A stretch of DNA of 21,337 nt from JBKECO01 sp047974745 (GTDB lineage Bacteria > Bacillota > Clostridia > Lachnospirales > Lachnospiraceae), in assembly GCA_047974745.1 (NCBI GenBank), contig JBKECO010000057.1, forward strand, positions 1 to 21,337, given 5' to 3'. The notes below the pieces were generated by a model, which saw only the letters and a program-made list of their open reading frames with translations, was not told the origin of the DNA and did not search any database. Shown here piece by piece: positions 1 to 7,876 of the stretch. The first letter of the stretch is position 1, and each line of letters starts with the position of its first letter. Made by a program: the position numbers and the translations under genes.

Positions 1-159
1 ATAAAGGACAGAAAACCGCTCCTCCTTAATCGCAGGAAAAACAATATCTGCAAAATCTTTGCACCAGGAATTCATAATCATTTTTTGTGTTCTTGGTGTT
101 TGATTGAGAAAACTGTCATTCAGAGTAATCTGTTGTGTTTGATTTGTTTTAAAAGACAT
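1..159 (-). CDS. IS1182-like transposase, 5' part only (runs off the left edge)
   Basis: Reading the minus strand from the ATG at 159 gives 53 codons open to the window edge. The peptide starts MSFKTNQTQQITLNDSF and contains SWCKDFADIVFPAIKEERF and then SVLY. I recognise this as the N-terminus of IS1182-type DDE transposases, where a 'W...F...IFPAINE.RF.VLY' block precedes the catalytic domain. No catalytic residue is inside the window. A GGTGAGG ribosome-site-like stretch lies upstream of the ATG, and a perfect TATAAT -10 box lies at 190-195. Family assignment is from memory of the motif. Whether the rest of the gene is intact cannot be seen. Confidence 0.75.
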   Translation of the reverse strand, partial: MSFKTNQTQQITLNDSFLNQTPRTQKMIMNSWCKDFADIVFPAIKEERFSVLY

Positions 160-189
160 GTCCTGTACCTCACCTTTTCATATGCCTTT

Positions 190-195
190 ATTATA
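190..195 (-). promoter_or_regulatory. -10 box for the edge transposase
   Basis: On the minus strand this is a perfect TATAAT, about 30 bases before the transposase ATG at 159. No good -35 hexamer sits 17 bases further up, so the promoter call rests on the -10 alone. Confidence 0.4.
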
Positions 196-223
196 CTATA
201 TTTGGTGAGGATTTTGATGACTT

Positions 224-242
224 GGTGTCTACTTTTGACACC
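224..242. repeat. inverted repeat, possible insertion-sequence end
   Basis: The arms GGTGTC and GACACC are perfectly complementary around a seven-base spacer. The repeat lies upstream of the transposase start at 159 and before the surface-protein gene at 309, where the terminal repeat of the IS would be expected. The other IS end is outside the window, so this cannot be confirmed here. Confidence 0.35.
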
Positions 243-308
243 TTAACCATAATATGCAAAAAATAACGATTGACTGCTTTTATAATAACGAGGAGGATAA
301 AATATATT

Positions 309-3137
309 ATGAATATGAAGAGGTTTAGAAGGCAAACAAAACGGAAACTTGCGAAATGGAAGTTTGCAGTCCTAGTACTAGTATTCTTTCAGCTGACAGA
401 AATAACTGCATATGCTGATGTTCCACACACTCAGACAGATTCAGAGAACGCTACTGTTATTGAATCTACCGATACCTATTTGTCGAAAAATGAGCCTGCA
501 ATAATTATTGATGCTTCATTAGACACATTAAGTGAAGCATATATCGAGACTACGCTTGAAACAGTAAGTGAACCCCCTGTCACAGAGACTACTGTTGATT
601 CGGTATCCGAACCAACTGCAGAAGCTACTTTAGAGGCAACTCTGGATACAGAAACCGAAGCGCTTGTAGAAACCGAAGCGGCTGTTGAAACCGAATTAGA
701 AAACATGTCATTTCCTGAGTATGCAGATCAGAAGATTTTAAATACTGCTTCAGAGACCAATCGAAGTGGTTTAGAAAGTGAAGTAACTGTAACTACAGAA
801 ATGGATTTAGTTTCTGAATTATCGAATGTTTCTGAGCTGTCAGGATCACAAAAGCTCATTATTATTGAGGGTGTAATTCCTCTAAGCAATTCTTTGATCG
901 TAGATATGTCACATGGAAAAGATGTCCTCTTGCAAGGATCTGAAGGCTCTGCATTAATTTCTCCCGCAGGTAAGAAGCATATACAAATCACGAATGGATC
1001 AGGTACACTGACCATACAAGATCTCACCTTGAAAGGAAATATTGATGATTCTTTTAAAAATGGAGACCTGCTGGATTTCAATACTATAGGAAGCGCCGTT
1101 TCAGGCGGTGGAATTTCTGGGAGTTTTGCTTCTGGAACTCTCATCTTGGATGGAGTCCTATATACCATGATTAAAGATGGTGGCCTGGATGCATCGGCAA
1201 AAAGTACATTTATTCGTAACACATCCTTCATCTCGAATTTTTCAGCATGGGGTGGTGCAGCGATACGATATGATGGTGTGAATACACCGACCTATATTAG
1301 TGACTCGACCTTCCACGATAACTCTACAGATACATCCGGGTACACAGGTGGTGCAATTCATCTGAAATCCGGAACAGCGGATTTTGCTATCTCTAATTCC
1401 GCATTTACAAATTGCACGATGCGTGGTGCAGGCTCAATCATGGCAGGTGGCGGAGCTATTGCACTCGCTCAAAGTAATCGTACTTTTAGTGTCGACAGTA
1501 GCTATTTTGATAGTAATCAAGTCCTAAAGCCATCCAGTGGTGGACAGTTCAGTTTAGGGACCAATTCTGATGGTGGTGCAATCTATATCTTTACTTCGAA
1601 TGGAAAAAATACCATCACCAATTCTACATTTGTCAATAATACCTCCTATGATGAAGGTGGTGCAATTTCTTTCGTTTTGACACCAAATAGTGAAAATTCT
1701 GTAACGAACTCCACTTTTGTAAAAAATGAAGCACAAGGACTTCAAATATTTGACGGATACGATGCTGGTGGCGCTATAGAGGTTTGTGGAAACTCATCCA
1801 CTACTTCAAATGTTACAATTGAACATAATACATTCTTCGGCAATATTGCATCCGGAAGCTCAGCCAACTCTGGTGGAAGTGTAAGCTTTAACTATGGAAC
1901 TGGAATCTTCAGGAATAATATTGCAAGTGGTAATTCCGCTGCAAATTCCAATGTTGATGTTGCCAATCTATATGTTGCTGCGAATTCTAAAAGTGGTGTA
2001 ACCGTCGAAAATAATGCATTGGATGAAGATGTAGCAGATGTGTTTGCTACATCCAACCCAACTTTACTTACATATGGAAACAAAAAGGCGGGTGCAATAG
2101 GTACCGAAAAAGAGATTCAGATATTACCAATTAAACCAGAAGGTGCAGCCGATGACTGTGTAAGTACAAGCGTGGGTCTAGATCAGAATGGAAATCAAAG
2201 AGATAGCGAACCAGGAAATGCAGATGCTGGTGCTGTAGAGATCAAATGGGCTAAGTACTTGACAAATCACTCAGACAGTCAATGGACGCTTCCTCCACTC
2301 GACTCATTTGATGGGTATTTATATTATAGCAATGAAGATCCTGCTATGATTTATCAGATCTATTCCTATGCAACGCCTTCTATTGAAACATTCCAAGCGC
2401 CAAACGAACCGGTTGATCAGGATTTCATCACCTGGAATTCCTTGGAAGATGGAACAGGTACAAACTATCAACCATCCACTAGTTATGACATAACAATGAG
2501 CACAAATTATACCTTTTGGGGAACATGGCAACAAGAAGCGAATTTAAAAGTGAGCTATGATGCAAATACAGGCACTGGCTCCGTATCAGATAGCACACTT
2601 TACCGCTCTGGTTCACTTGTAACTGTTAAAGGCAAGCACGATCTTTTAAAAGAGGGATTTCTGTTCATCGAATGGAATACCTCTGCAGATGGCTCAGGTA
2701 CAGCATACAAAGAAAATGAGACCTTCACCATTACTGCAGATACTACCTTATATGCACAATGGAAACAAAATGAGGAATCGATCCCGGAAATACCCATCGA
2801 CCCCACTGAGCCCGTAGATCCAGCAGACCCTAGTGAACCCACTGAGCCTGTGGATCCGGCAGACCCAAGTGAACCTGGTGAACCCACTGAGCCTGTGGAT
2901 CCGGCAGACCCCAGCGAACCTGGTGAAGCAGAGGAAACAGACAAAGATGATATCACTGGTTCCATTACAGTAAATGATCCCGATTCCAAGGGTACTGTCC
3001 CGGCGACATCTGTGAACGAAACTGTCATCATACCAAAGACCGGCGATTCCATGAATTTTTGGATGATTGCCGTTGTGATCTGTATCTCTGTTGTAACATT
3101 AATTATAATGCTACTGAAATTAAACAAAAAACAATAG
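309..3137 (+). CDS. sortase-anchored cell-surface beta-helix protein with InlB-type repeats
   Basis: 942 residues. I start at the ATG at 309 because AGGAGG (291-296) lies 12 bases before it; the TTG at 270 lies upstream of that site. Residues 1-36 form a signal peptide (Lys/Arg-rich, then hydrophobic, then A-Y-A before Asp37). Residues 37-150 are a Thr/Glu/Val-rich low-complexity stalk. From about 225 to 630 there are repeated GGAI/GGAA motifs, often preceded by FxxN (FVNN, FVKN, FFGN), the pattern of parallel beta-helix proteins such as chlamydial Pmp proteins. About 690-820 holds one degenerate and one clear Listeria-Bacteroides (InlB B) repeat ending 'TLYAQW'. A Pro/Glu/Asp repeat stalk follows, then the sorting signal IPKTG (908-912), a membrane span and LNKKQ. 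It should be linked to peptidoglycan by a sortase and probably acts in adhesion; the ligand is unknown. It lies beside an IS copy and alone on its strand until the cyclase gene. Confidence 0.88.
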   Translation: MNMKRFRRQTKRKLAKWKFAVLVLVFFQLTEITAYADVPHTQTDSENATVIESTDTYLSKNEPAIIIDASLDTLSEAYIETTLETVSEPPVTETTVDSVSEPTAEATLEATLDTETEALVETEAAVETELENMSFPEYADQKILNTASETNRSGLESEVTVTTEMDLVSELSNVSELSGSQKLIIIEGVIPLSNSLIVDMSHGKDVLLQGSEGSALISPAGKKHIQITNGSGTLTIQDLTLKGNIDDSFKNGDLLDFNTIGSAVSGGGISGSFASGTLILDGVLYTMIKDGGLDASAKSTFIRNTSFISNFSAWGGAAIRYDGVNTPTYISDSTFHDNSTDTSGYTGGAIHLKSGTADFAISNSAFTNCTMRGAGSIMAGGGAIALAQSNRTFSVDSSYFDSNQVLKPSSGGQFSLGTNSDGGAIYIFTSNGKNTITNSTFVNNTSYDEGGAISFVLTPNSENSVTNSTFVKNEAQGLQIFDGYDAGGAIEVCGNSSTTSNVTIEHNTFFGNIASGSSANSGGSVSFNYGTGIFRNNIASGNSAANSNVDVANLYVAANSKSGVTVENNALDEDVADVFATSNPTLLTYGNKKAGAIGTEKEIQILPIKPEGAADDCVSTSVGLDQNGNQRDSEPGNADAGAVEIKWAKYLTNHSDSQWTLPPLDSFDGYLYYSNEDPAMIYQIYSYATPSIETFQAPNEPVDQDFITWNSLEDGTGTNYQPSTSYDITMSTNYTFWGTWQQEANLKVSYDANTGTGSVSDSTLYRSGSLVTVKGKHDLLKEGFLFIEWNTSADGSGTAYKENETFTITADTTLYAQWKQNEESIPEIPIDPTEPVDPADPSEPTEPVDPADPSEPGEPTEPVDPADPSEPGEAEETDKDDITGSITVNDPDSKGTVPATSVNETVIIPKTGDSMNFWMIAVVICISVVTLIIMLLKLNKKQ
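2802..2927 (+). repeat. in-frame tandem repeat encoding the Pro/Glu/Asp wall-spanning stalk
   Basis: Three units of 36, 45 and 45 bp, each starting CCCACTGAGCC and encoding PTEPVDPADPSE; the last two add PGE. Units 2 and 3 are almost identical in DNA, which suggests recent duplication. Unit lengths are multiples of three, so copy-number change would alter stalk length without breaking the frame. Confidence 0.9.
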
Positions 3138-3212
3138 AAATAGCAACACTGCAGGAAATAAAATAGCAGACAAAGTCACAAATTCTATCACTTTTTCTGC
3201 ATGATTTTGTAC

Positions 3213-3241
3213 TTGTATTTCATCCCCGCTTTTTTTATAAT
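3213..3241 (+). promoter_or_regulatory. promoter of the diguanylate cyclase gene
   Basis: TTGTAT (3213-3218) is followed after exactly 17 bases by a perfect TATAAT (3236-3241), which lies 34 bases before the ATG at 3276. The -35 matches only its TTG part. No terminator is obvious between the surface-protein gene and this site, so some read-through is possible. Confidence 0.55.
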
Positions 3242-3275
3242 AATTACAACATGCCGATTTCATATTGGGGGTTTT

Positions 3276-4496
3276 ATGAATACATCTGAGCTTTTCACGT
3301 TCCAGCCGACTCATCTGTCAATCATGCAAAATTTTCTTACAGTAGCAAGTACCTTACTTATAATGTTCCTATATAACGTTAAGATAAATCAGATCTATGG
3401 CAAAAGAAATCAAAGAAGATATGCCTTGGCATATGGTCTCTTCTTCGTAGTTATGTTACTAATATCTATTTTTGTTATAAGCATATGGTTGAAGATGGCT
3501 TCTTTATTTCTTTTTTATATTTTGTTCCAATATTTGTGCACGCATCGTCCAGCCTTTTACTCATTCTTTGAAATTGCCTATTTTAATTTCATTGATATTT
3601 TGAGCAATATTATCACTGCGGTGATCATGCTTGGCGTTGTACGGAGTGCCTATGGTGAATTCAATGTTAAACTTACGGCTACCATTATCGGCACACTGAT
3701 ATACATGGTAACGCTGTTCACGCTGATGCTCCTTTTTCACAAATCAATTGGTCAGTCTGTTTACCGATTCAGAAATTATATCTGGGAGAAGCAGCGCCCT
3801 GCCGCAAAAATAGTAATCGGTTATCTGATCATGCTGCTGGTCTGGGTATCCATTGGCTATGGATTTATGGGCTATTACATGTATGGTCATCACACCGAAA
3901 TCGACCTTCCATTTTTCTGGGCAGTTGCTGCTGCAATCATTTTTATTATTGGATCAATCATGATTCTGACATCCATGGAGCAAAAACGAAAGTATGACGA
4001 TTTGAAATTCAAATCCTCCACAGATGAAATGACAGGTGCCATGAATCGTAAATTTGGAATGCTTTACCTGCAGGAGCAGTTAAAAAAAGACACTGGATTT
4101 GTTATAAGCTATATTGACATCAATCATTTGAAAAATATCAATGATCAGCTGGGGCATTCAATTGGAGACCAGATGATTCGCTTTCTGGTCCATACCATTA
4201 ACAATCACCTGATGCAGGAAGATGTCCTGATTCGACTTGGCGGTGATGAATTTCTGGTTGTATGCCCTGAGGCGGATCCAAAAGTTGTAAAACAACAGCT
4301 AAACAATGCATTGATTGATCTGGATGCAAAAAAGCCTGAGGTCTTTAAAGATTATCCCTTGACCTTCAGCTTCGGACTGGCAGAGTACAATCCTAAAGAA
4401 AAGGATTTTGACCTGACTTGCCTGATTGCAAAAGCGGATCAACAGATGTATCTACAAAAGCGCGACTATAAGGAATCATTAAAAGAAGCCCTGTAA
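3276..4496 (+). CDS. membrane diguanylate cyclase (GGDEF domain)
   Basis: 406 residues from the ATG at 3276, which has a GGGGG ribosome-site-like run just before it. The N-terminal two-thirds holds about seven hydrophobic spans and no recognised sensor domain. A C-terminal GGDEF domain follows, with DEMTGAMNRKFG, the metal-binding D-I-N of YIDINHLKNIND, and an intact GGDEF at residues 322-326. It should make cyclic di-GMP from two GTP at the inner face of the membrane. The inhibitory I-site normally reads RxxD five residues before GGDEF; here it is MQED, so product inhibition is probably lost. No EAL domain is present. The signal sensed is unknown. The stop codon lies in the loop of a terminator hairpin shared with the convergent gene. 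Confidence 0.92.
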   Translation: MNTSELFTFQPTHLSIMQNFLTVASTLLIMFLYNVKINQIYGKRNQRRYALAYGLFFVVMLLISIFVISIWLKMASLFLFYILFQYLCTHRPAFYSFFEIAYFNFIDILSNIITAVIMLGVVRSAYGEFNVKLTATIIGTLIYMVTLFTLMLLFHKSIGQSVYRFRNYIWEKQRPAAKIVIGYLIMLLVWVSIGYGFMGYYMYGHHTEIDLPFFWAVAAAIIFIIGSIMILTSMEQKRKYDDLKFKSSTDEMTGAMNRKFGMLYLQEQLKKDTGFVISYIDINHLKNINDQLGHSIGDQMIRFLVHTINNHLMQEDVLIRLGGDEFLVVCPEADPKVVKQQLNNALIDLDAKKPEVFKDYPLTFSFGLAEYNPKEKDFDLTCLIAKADQQMYLQKRDYKESLKEAL

Positions 4497-4512
4497 TCTC
4501 AGGGCTTCTTTT
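4481..4512. terminator. bidirectional intrinsic terminator between convergent genes
   Basis: A perfect 13-bp stem (AAAAGAAGCCCTG pairing with CAGGGCTTCTTTT) with a six-base loop TAATCT. It ends in T-runs on both strands, so it can stop both the cyclase transcript and the opposing nucleoside hydrolase transcript. The cyclase stop codon is in the loop, and the hydrolase stop begins at the outer edge of the stem. Confidence 0.92.
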
Positions 4513-5428
4513 ATTCCGCATATAACTTGAGCTTTGCATAAAAATCTTCCATTGTAAATCGAGAATCAATATCATGGTAAACTGTAATCTTTCGATCACT
4601 ATTTGTTTCAATGTAGTTACCTTTTTCATCAATGAATGGCGCATTTTTTGTTTCATAGCAGCCCTCCTGATCGTCAATAAGTACGCTAATAGCTGGCGAA
4701 TCACCTAAACACCAAGTCTCGCCTTTAGGCCAATCCGGTAGTGCTGCTCTTTTATTGTTGAATTCCACCAGCTGTTCGTAAAGATATGAGCCTATCGATC
4801 CACACGGTTTTACTTTAAATGCTAGTTCCGCTATGCTGACCCTGACCTTTCGATATGCCTCTGACGTAATCTGCCAAAGTAAAATATTTGACTGAAAAAT
4901 TATATTTGCTGCATTTATATCCTGGCATAAATTTGCTTCGTTACCGCCATGAGGATACTTAGCACCTCCGATCCAAACAGCAGTGAATTTCTTACCTATG
5001 TCATTATCTTTTAGATAAGCACTTGCTAAATCCGTAAGGGCACCTAGGCATAAAATATATAATGGTCTATTTGAAATTTTTTTACACTTTTCGATAATAA
5101 ATGCTTCACCCTCCGAATCCTGTGGTGTATGGCTATTCTCTAAAAATGTATTTGCACCTTTCAGCACCGGAATAGTATCTTCTAGATGCATGATTGTCAG
5201 CAATTTCATAATTTCATCATAGCTTTGCTCTACTGTGTCATCGCTGACAAATTTTTTCTTTACAGAAATAGAATTTCTAAAATGAGAAGCTATCATCCCC
5301 TCTACTTCAAATCTTGGTGTAAGCAGAGCATGTACTATCGCATATTGGTCATCCGATTCAATTTTCGCATCAGATATAATAATTACTCTGATTCTTTTTT
5401 CTTCTGGTATATCAAATAGATGTTTCAA
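4511..5428 (-). CDS. nucleoside hydrolase-like protein (IUNH superfamily, noncanonical subfamily)
   Basis: 305 residues, the usual size for the family. Translation starts at a TTG (5428) supported by GGAGGT eight bases upstream. Members cleave the N-glycosidic bond of nucleosides in the cytoplasm. The N-terminal metal site is recognisable as SDAKIESDDQYAIVHALL, compared with the canonical DxDPGxDD. The first and the two last Asp are present, but the Asp two positions after the first, which acts as general base in classical enzymes, is Lys here. A 'LCLGALTDLASA' strand-helix block and a C-terminal 'HDIDSRFTMEDF' segment support the fold. Related proteins with 'DAKNEADDQ' are known, so this may be a subfamily with another substrate. 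It stands alone, with no base or ribose salvage genes beside it. Confidence 0.75.
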   Translation of the reverse strand: MKHLFDIPEEKRIRVIIISDAKIESDDQYAIVHALLTPRFEVEGMIASHFRNSISVKKKFVSDDTVEQSYDEIMKLLTIMHLEDTIPVLKGANTFLENSHTPQDSEGEAFIIEKCKKISNRPLYILCLGALTDLASAYLKDNDIGKKFTAVWIGGAKYPHGGNEANLCQDINAANIIFQSNILLWQITSEAYRKVRVSIAELAFKVKPCGSIGSYLYEQLVEFNNKRAALPDWPKGETWCLGDSPAISVLIDDQEGCYETKNAPFIDEKGNYIETNSDRKITVYHDIDSRFTMEDFYAKLKLYAE

Positions 5429-5612
5429 TTTTTGTGACCTCCATTATTTTCTGATACTTTCTCGGAATCTCTATCCCTTATTTTACAAGGGTTTCAACTC
5501 CTATATTTTAAAAATCACCCACTTATTTTACCGAAAATGCTTGACAAATAGTCAAAAATTTGCGGCGAAGCCAATTGATTATATTAATTTATTTCAATTG
5601 GAGGCGATTTTT
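5429..5612. other. divergent intergenic region between nucleoside hydrolase and transposase relic
   Basis: It holds the ribosome site for the hydrolase (GGAGGT on the minus strand). A short inverted repeat CCCTT-N7-AAGGG (5475-5491) lies directly after a TTGAAA on the minus strand, and TTGAC-N5-GTCAA lies near 5540. TTGGAGG for the transposase relic lies just before 5613. No convincing complete promoter was found. Confidence 0.4.
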
Positions 5613-6624
5613 ATGTTACCTAATATTTCTGGCGGTCATTCCGCCTATCAAGACACCTTTATATCTGATTTTCATGCTTATTATCCTAATCCATTTGCTC
5701 TTTCTAAAAGCACTTGGGAAATAATTATTGAACTTTGGTATCTGGATTTATCCCTTACTGATACTTTATTACAACCTAGTTATTCTAAGTTTGGTCCTTC
5801 ACCAAGGAATCCTTCCTGTATGCTCCGTTCTTACCTTTTATCAATAAAACTTAAAGTTACTTCGATTACTGTTTGGGTCTCTATGCTCAAAGAGTGTCCT
5901 TTGTATGCCATTTTAAGCGGATTCCCTGTAGGGGATACTCCTGGTGTTGGAACTTTCTACGATTTCTTTAATCGATTATGGGCTTCCGACTCCAACCATC
6001 TATCGCCCAAAGAACGATTTGTCAAAAAGAAAGTAAAAAAGGGCAAGAAAACAGGTGACAAAACCCCGACAGACACCAACAGCATTTGTTCTAAACTTTT
6101 ACCCTTTTTAGTGAAGCATCCAATCAAACCCAATCATCCATTTCATCTTATTTTTAAGCTGTATCATCAACAATTTCTCAATGTTTCTGTTCAAATGGGT
6201 TTAATTGATTCAAAACATTTATCTATTGCTGGTGATGGCACTCCTGTTAGAACATCAGCTTGACTCTGCGAAGGATGCCTTTCCTGTCTACGATTATTGT
6301 CGCAAACAAGGGATCACTCCATTTATTGATATAAAGATGGTATTCCTATCTGTAAAATGGGCTTACATATGCACCGCGATGGCATTGAAAAAGCTAAAAA
6401 TCGTGCAAAATTCAGGTGTCCTAATGCTAACCGTAAACAAGGATGCTTCTGTGGAACGTTCTAACAAACGCGAGAAAGAGGACTATAAACTAGAAGGCGG
6501 CAGACACCGCTCCTCAAAGATGTGGTACTGCCGCCTCTACGCAATCATGATGCTCCAACATCTAGATGCATGGGAAATGCCATCTGTCGAGGCATTTCAA
6601 AAAACATTTAAGCAACCCGTTTAA
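5613..6624 (+). pseudogene. degenerate DDE transposase (IS relic)
   Basis: The frame opens at the ATG at 5613 with GGAGG before it (MLPNISGGHSAYQD) and runs to a TGA at 6263. It includes the first catalytic block SIAGDGTPV. The second block (DSAKDAFPVYDYCRKQGITPFID) appears only in another frame from about 6253. The segment DGIPICKMGLHMHRDGIEKAK returns to the first frame. The final block SNKREKEDYKLEGGRHRSS and KMWYCRLYAIMMLQHLDAW is again in the second frame, up to 6624. Stretches normally present between these blocks are missing, so the gene has several internal deletions as well as frameshifts and cannot make an active enzyme. The total of about 340 codons is well under the roughly 500 expected. 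IS1182/IS5-like by motif; no clear terminal inverted repeats were found. Confidence 0.85.
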
Positions 6625-6745
6625 TGTCCATAAGGACAATACTTATTTTAAAGCATAACATCGGTTATGTCTATTTCTCATACACAAAATTTCTTCTTTT
6701 TTTCCAAAACCATCATTATTCAATTTACATTAGTCCTGTCAGATA

Positions 6746-7000
6746 CTAATTCCGAGAAGTTAGCCAAATATAAAAGCCAGAGTATTCCCCCCCCCAAAAC
6801 CCATTGGTCCACCAGTTGATTCCATCATCAAGTGACCATTTTTTTGTTTCATCCGACTTATCATCATACCTACCATTAGTATCCGTAGTATATGGGATTT
6901 TGTCCCTATTTCTTTCACTAACTAAAACCATTTTTTCTCTAACTTTAATAAGTTGCTCCTCAGCCCATTGAGAGTGATCCGTTCTTCTCCTCCTTATCAT
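6746..7000 (-). pseudogene. N-terminal stump of a GH88-like unsaturated uronyl hydrolase
   Basis: The peptide contains QWAEEQLIKVREKM, DKIPYTT and NWWTNGFWGG, resembling the start of glycoside hydrolase family 88 enzymes, which remove unsaturated uronic acids from polysaccharide fragments. Full enzymes are about 370 residues; only 84 are open here. The frame breaks at a run of nine G (6787-6795 on the plus strand as C). With seven G it would read FWGGILWLLYLAN, the expected family continuation. Even then the frame ends near 6716 at the edge of the transposase relic, so the 3' part is gone. The start is also damaged: AAGGAGG (6989-6995) sits six bases before an ACG (6980-6982), where an ATG would be expected. 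Confidence 0.7.
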
Positions 7001-7079
7001 GATTTTCCTAAAATCACTATACTTTCAAATATACCAAGTTTCAATGAACTAAGATGTTTTATACTGATGTAATCTGCTT

Positions 7080-7847
7080 TTAATTTATATCTTCTGTAAG
7101 AGACTTTTTCAATGTTTCGATTTCCAATGCAGTAAATCCAATCTCCAGAAAATAATCCCAAAATGAACCATAACGCTCGATCAAAGTATCATAGGTATAT
7201 TCGATATCCCGTTCATTGGACGAGGATATCTTCTGAAGCTGCTGCTCAGATAGGACTTCCTTATACTGCTGCATCAGTTTTGCCAGATTGTCCTCAAACT
7301 TCTGATGATATCGTAAGTTTACGGCAGTCTGCATATAATTTGTCGCTATATCCTGTTTGGAAACACCGCAGATCCCCAACAAAAGCATGGCTATGACACC
7401 TGTGCGGTCTTTCCCGGCTGTACAGTGAAAAATCACAGATCCTTTCTCTACGTCACTGATCTCCATAATTATTTTTTTAAGATTCGCCTTTTTGTCTTCC
7501 AGTACGCTGACATAAAAATCCCGAAGGAAATTTTCCGAAAAAAATGTGGATTCCAATTCCATATTGGGATCCACATCATCAGCAAGTGATATATTGTGAT
7601 ACTCCACATCATCCATAGTTTGGTATGGATTCGGTGCCAATGCTACTTCCTGTGGCGAACGCAAGTCTATTACCTTTTTCAGATCGTAATGATGCGCCAG
7701 GAATTCTGTATCACATTGTTCCAACCTGGAAAGGCAGTCACTTCTGAGTGCCCTCTTCCATTTAAAAAGTTTGTGTTCCTTTGTAACATATCCGCCTAAA
7801 TCTCTGGTATTTGATGTACCCTCCAACGGTAATCTGATTATATTCAT
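7080..7847 (-). CDS. LipA/MptpB-like tyrosine or phosphoinositide-type phosphatase
   Basis: 255 residues. ATG with AAGGAG a few bases upstream. No signal peptide or membrane span, so cytoplasmic. It carries the family opening NTRDLGG (residues 13-19), a conserved VIDLRSPQE, and the phosphatase loop HCTAGKDRTG at 141-150 with nucleophile Cys142 and Arg148. The Lys after Gly in the loop is typical of the Y_phosphatase3 group (Listeria LipA, mycobacterial MptpB), several of which act on phosphoinositides or small organic phosphates as well as phosphotyrosine. It begins 29 bases after the second permease gene and is the last gene of the importer operon, so it may hydrolyse the imported compound. 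A regulatory protein-phosphatase role is the alternative. Confidence 0.88.
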   Translation of the reverse strand: MNIIRLPLEGTSNTRDLGGYVTKEHKLFKWKRALRSDCLSRLEQCDTEFLAHHYDLKKVIDLRSPQEVALAPNPYQTMDDVEYHNISLADDVDPNMELESTFFSENFLRDFYVSVLEDKKANLKKIIMEISDVEKGSVIFHCTAGKDRTGVIAMLLLGICGVSKQDIATNYMQTAVNLRYHQKFEDNLAKLMQQYKEVLSEQQLQKISSSNERDIEYTYDTLIERYGSFWDYFLEIGFTALEIETLKKSLTEDIN

Positions 7848-7876
7848 ACTGTTCTCCTTCTGTTAACCAGGTTTTC

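Noticed and set aside
270..308. Upstream TTG start for the surface protein
   Set aside because: The AGGAGG ribosome site lies inside this stretch and fits the ATG at 309; the added residues would spoil the signal peptide.
5475..5491. CCCTT-N7-AAGGG repeat as an operator inside the hydrolase promoter
   Set aside because: It follows a TTGAAA by the right distance, but the would-be -10 (ATAGAG) is too poor to call a promoter.
5521..6650. ACTTATTTTA at 5521-5530 and again at 6641-6650 as a target-site duplication of the IS relic
   Set aside because: The repeat is AT-rich, similar copies occur nearby (about 5477), and no terminal inverted repeats border it.
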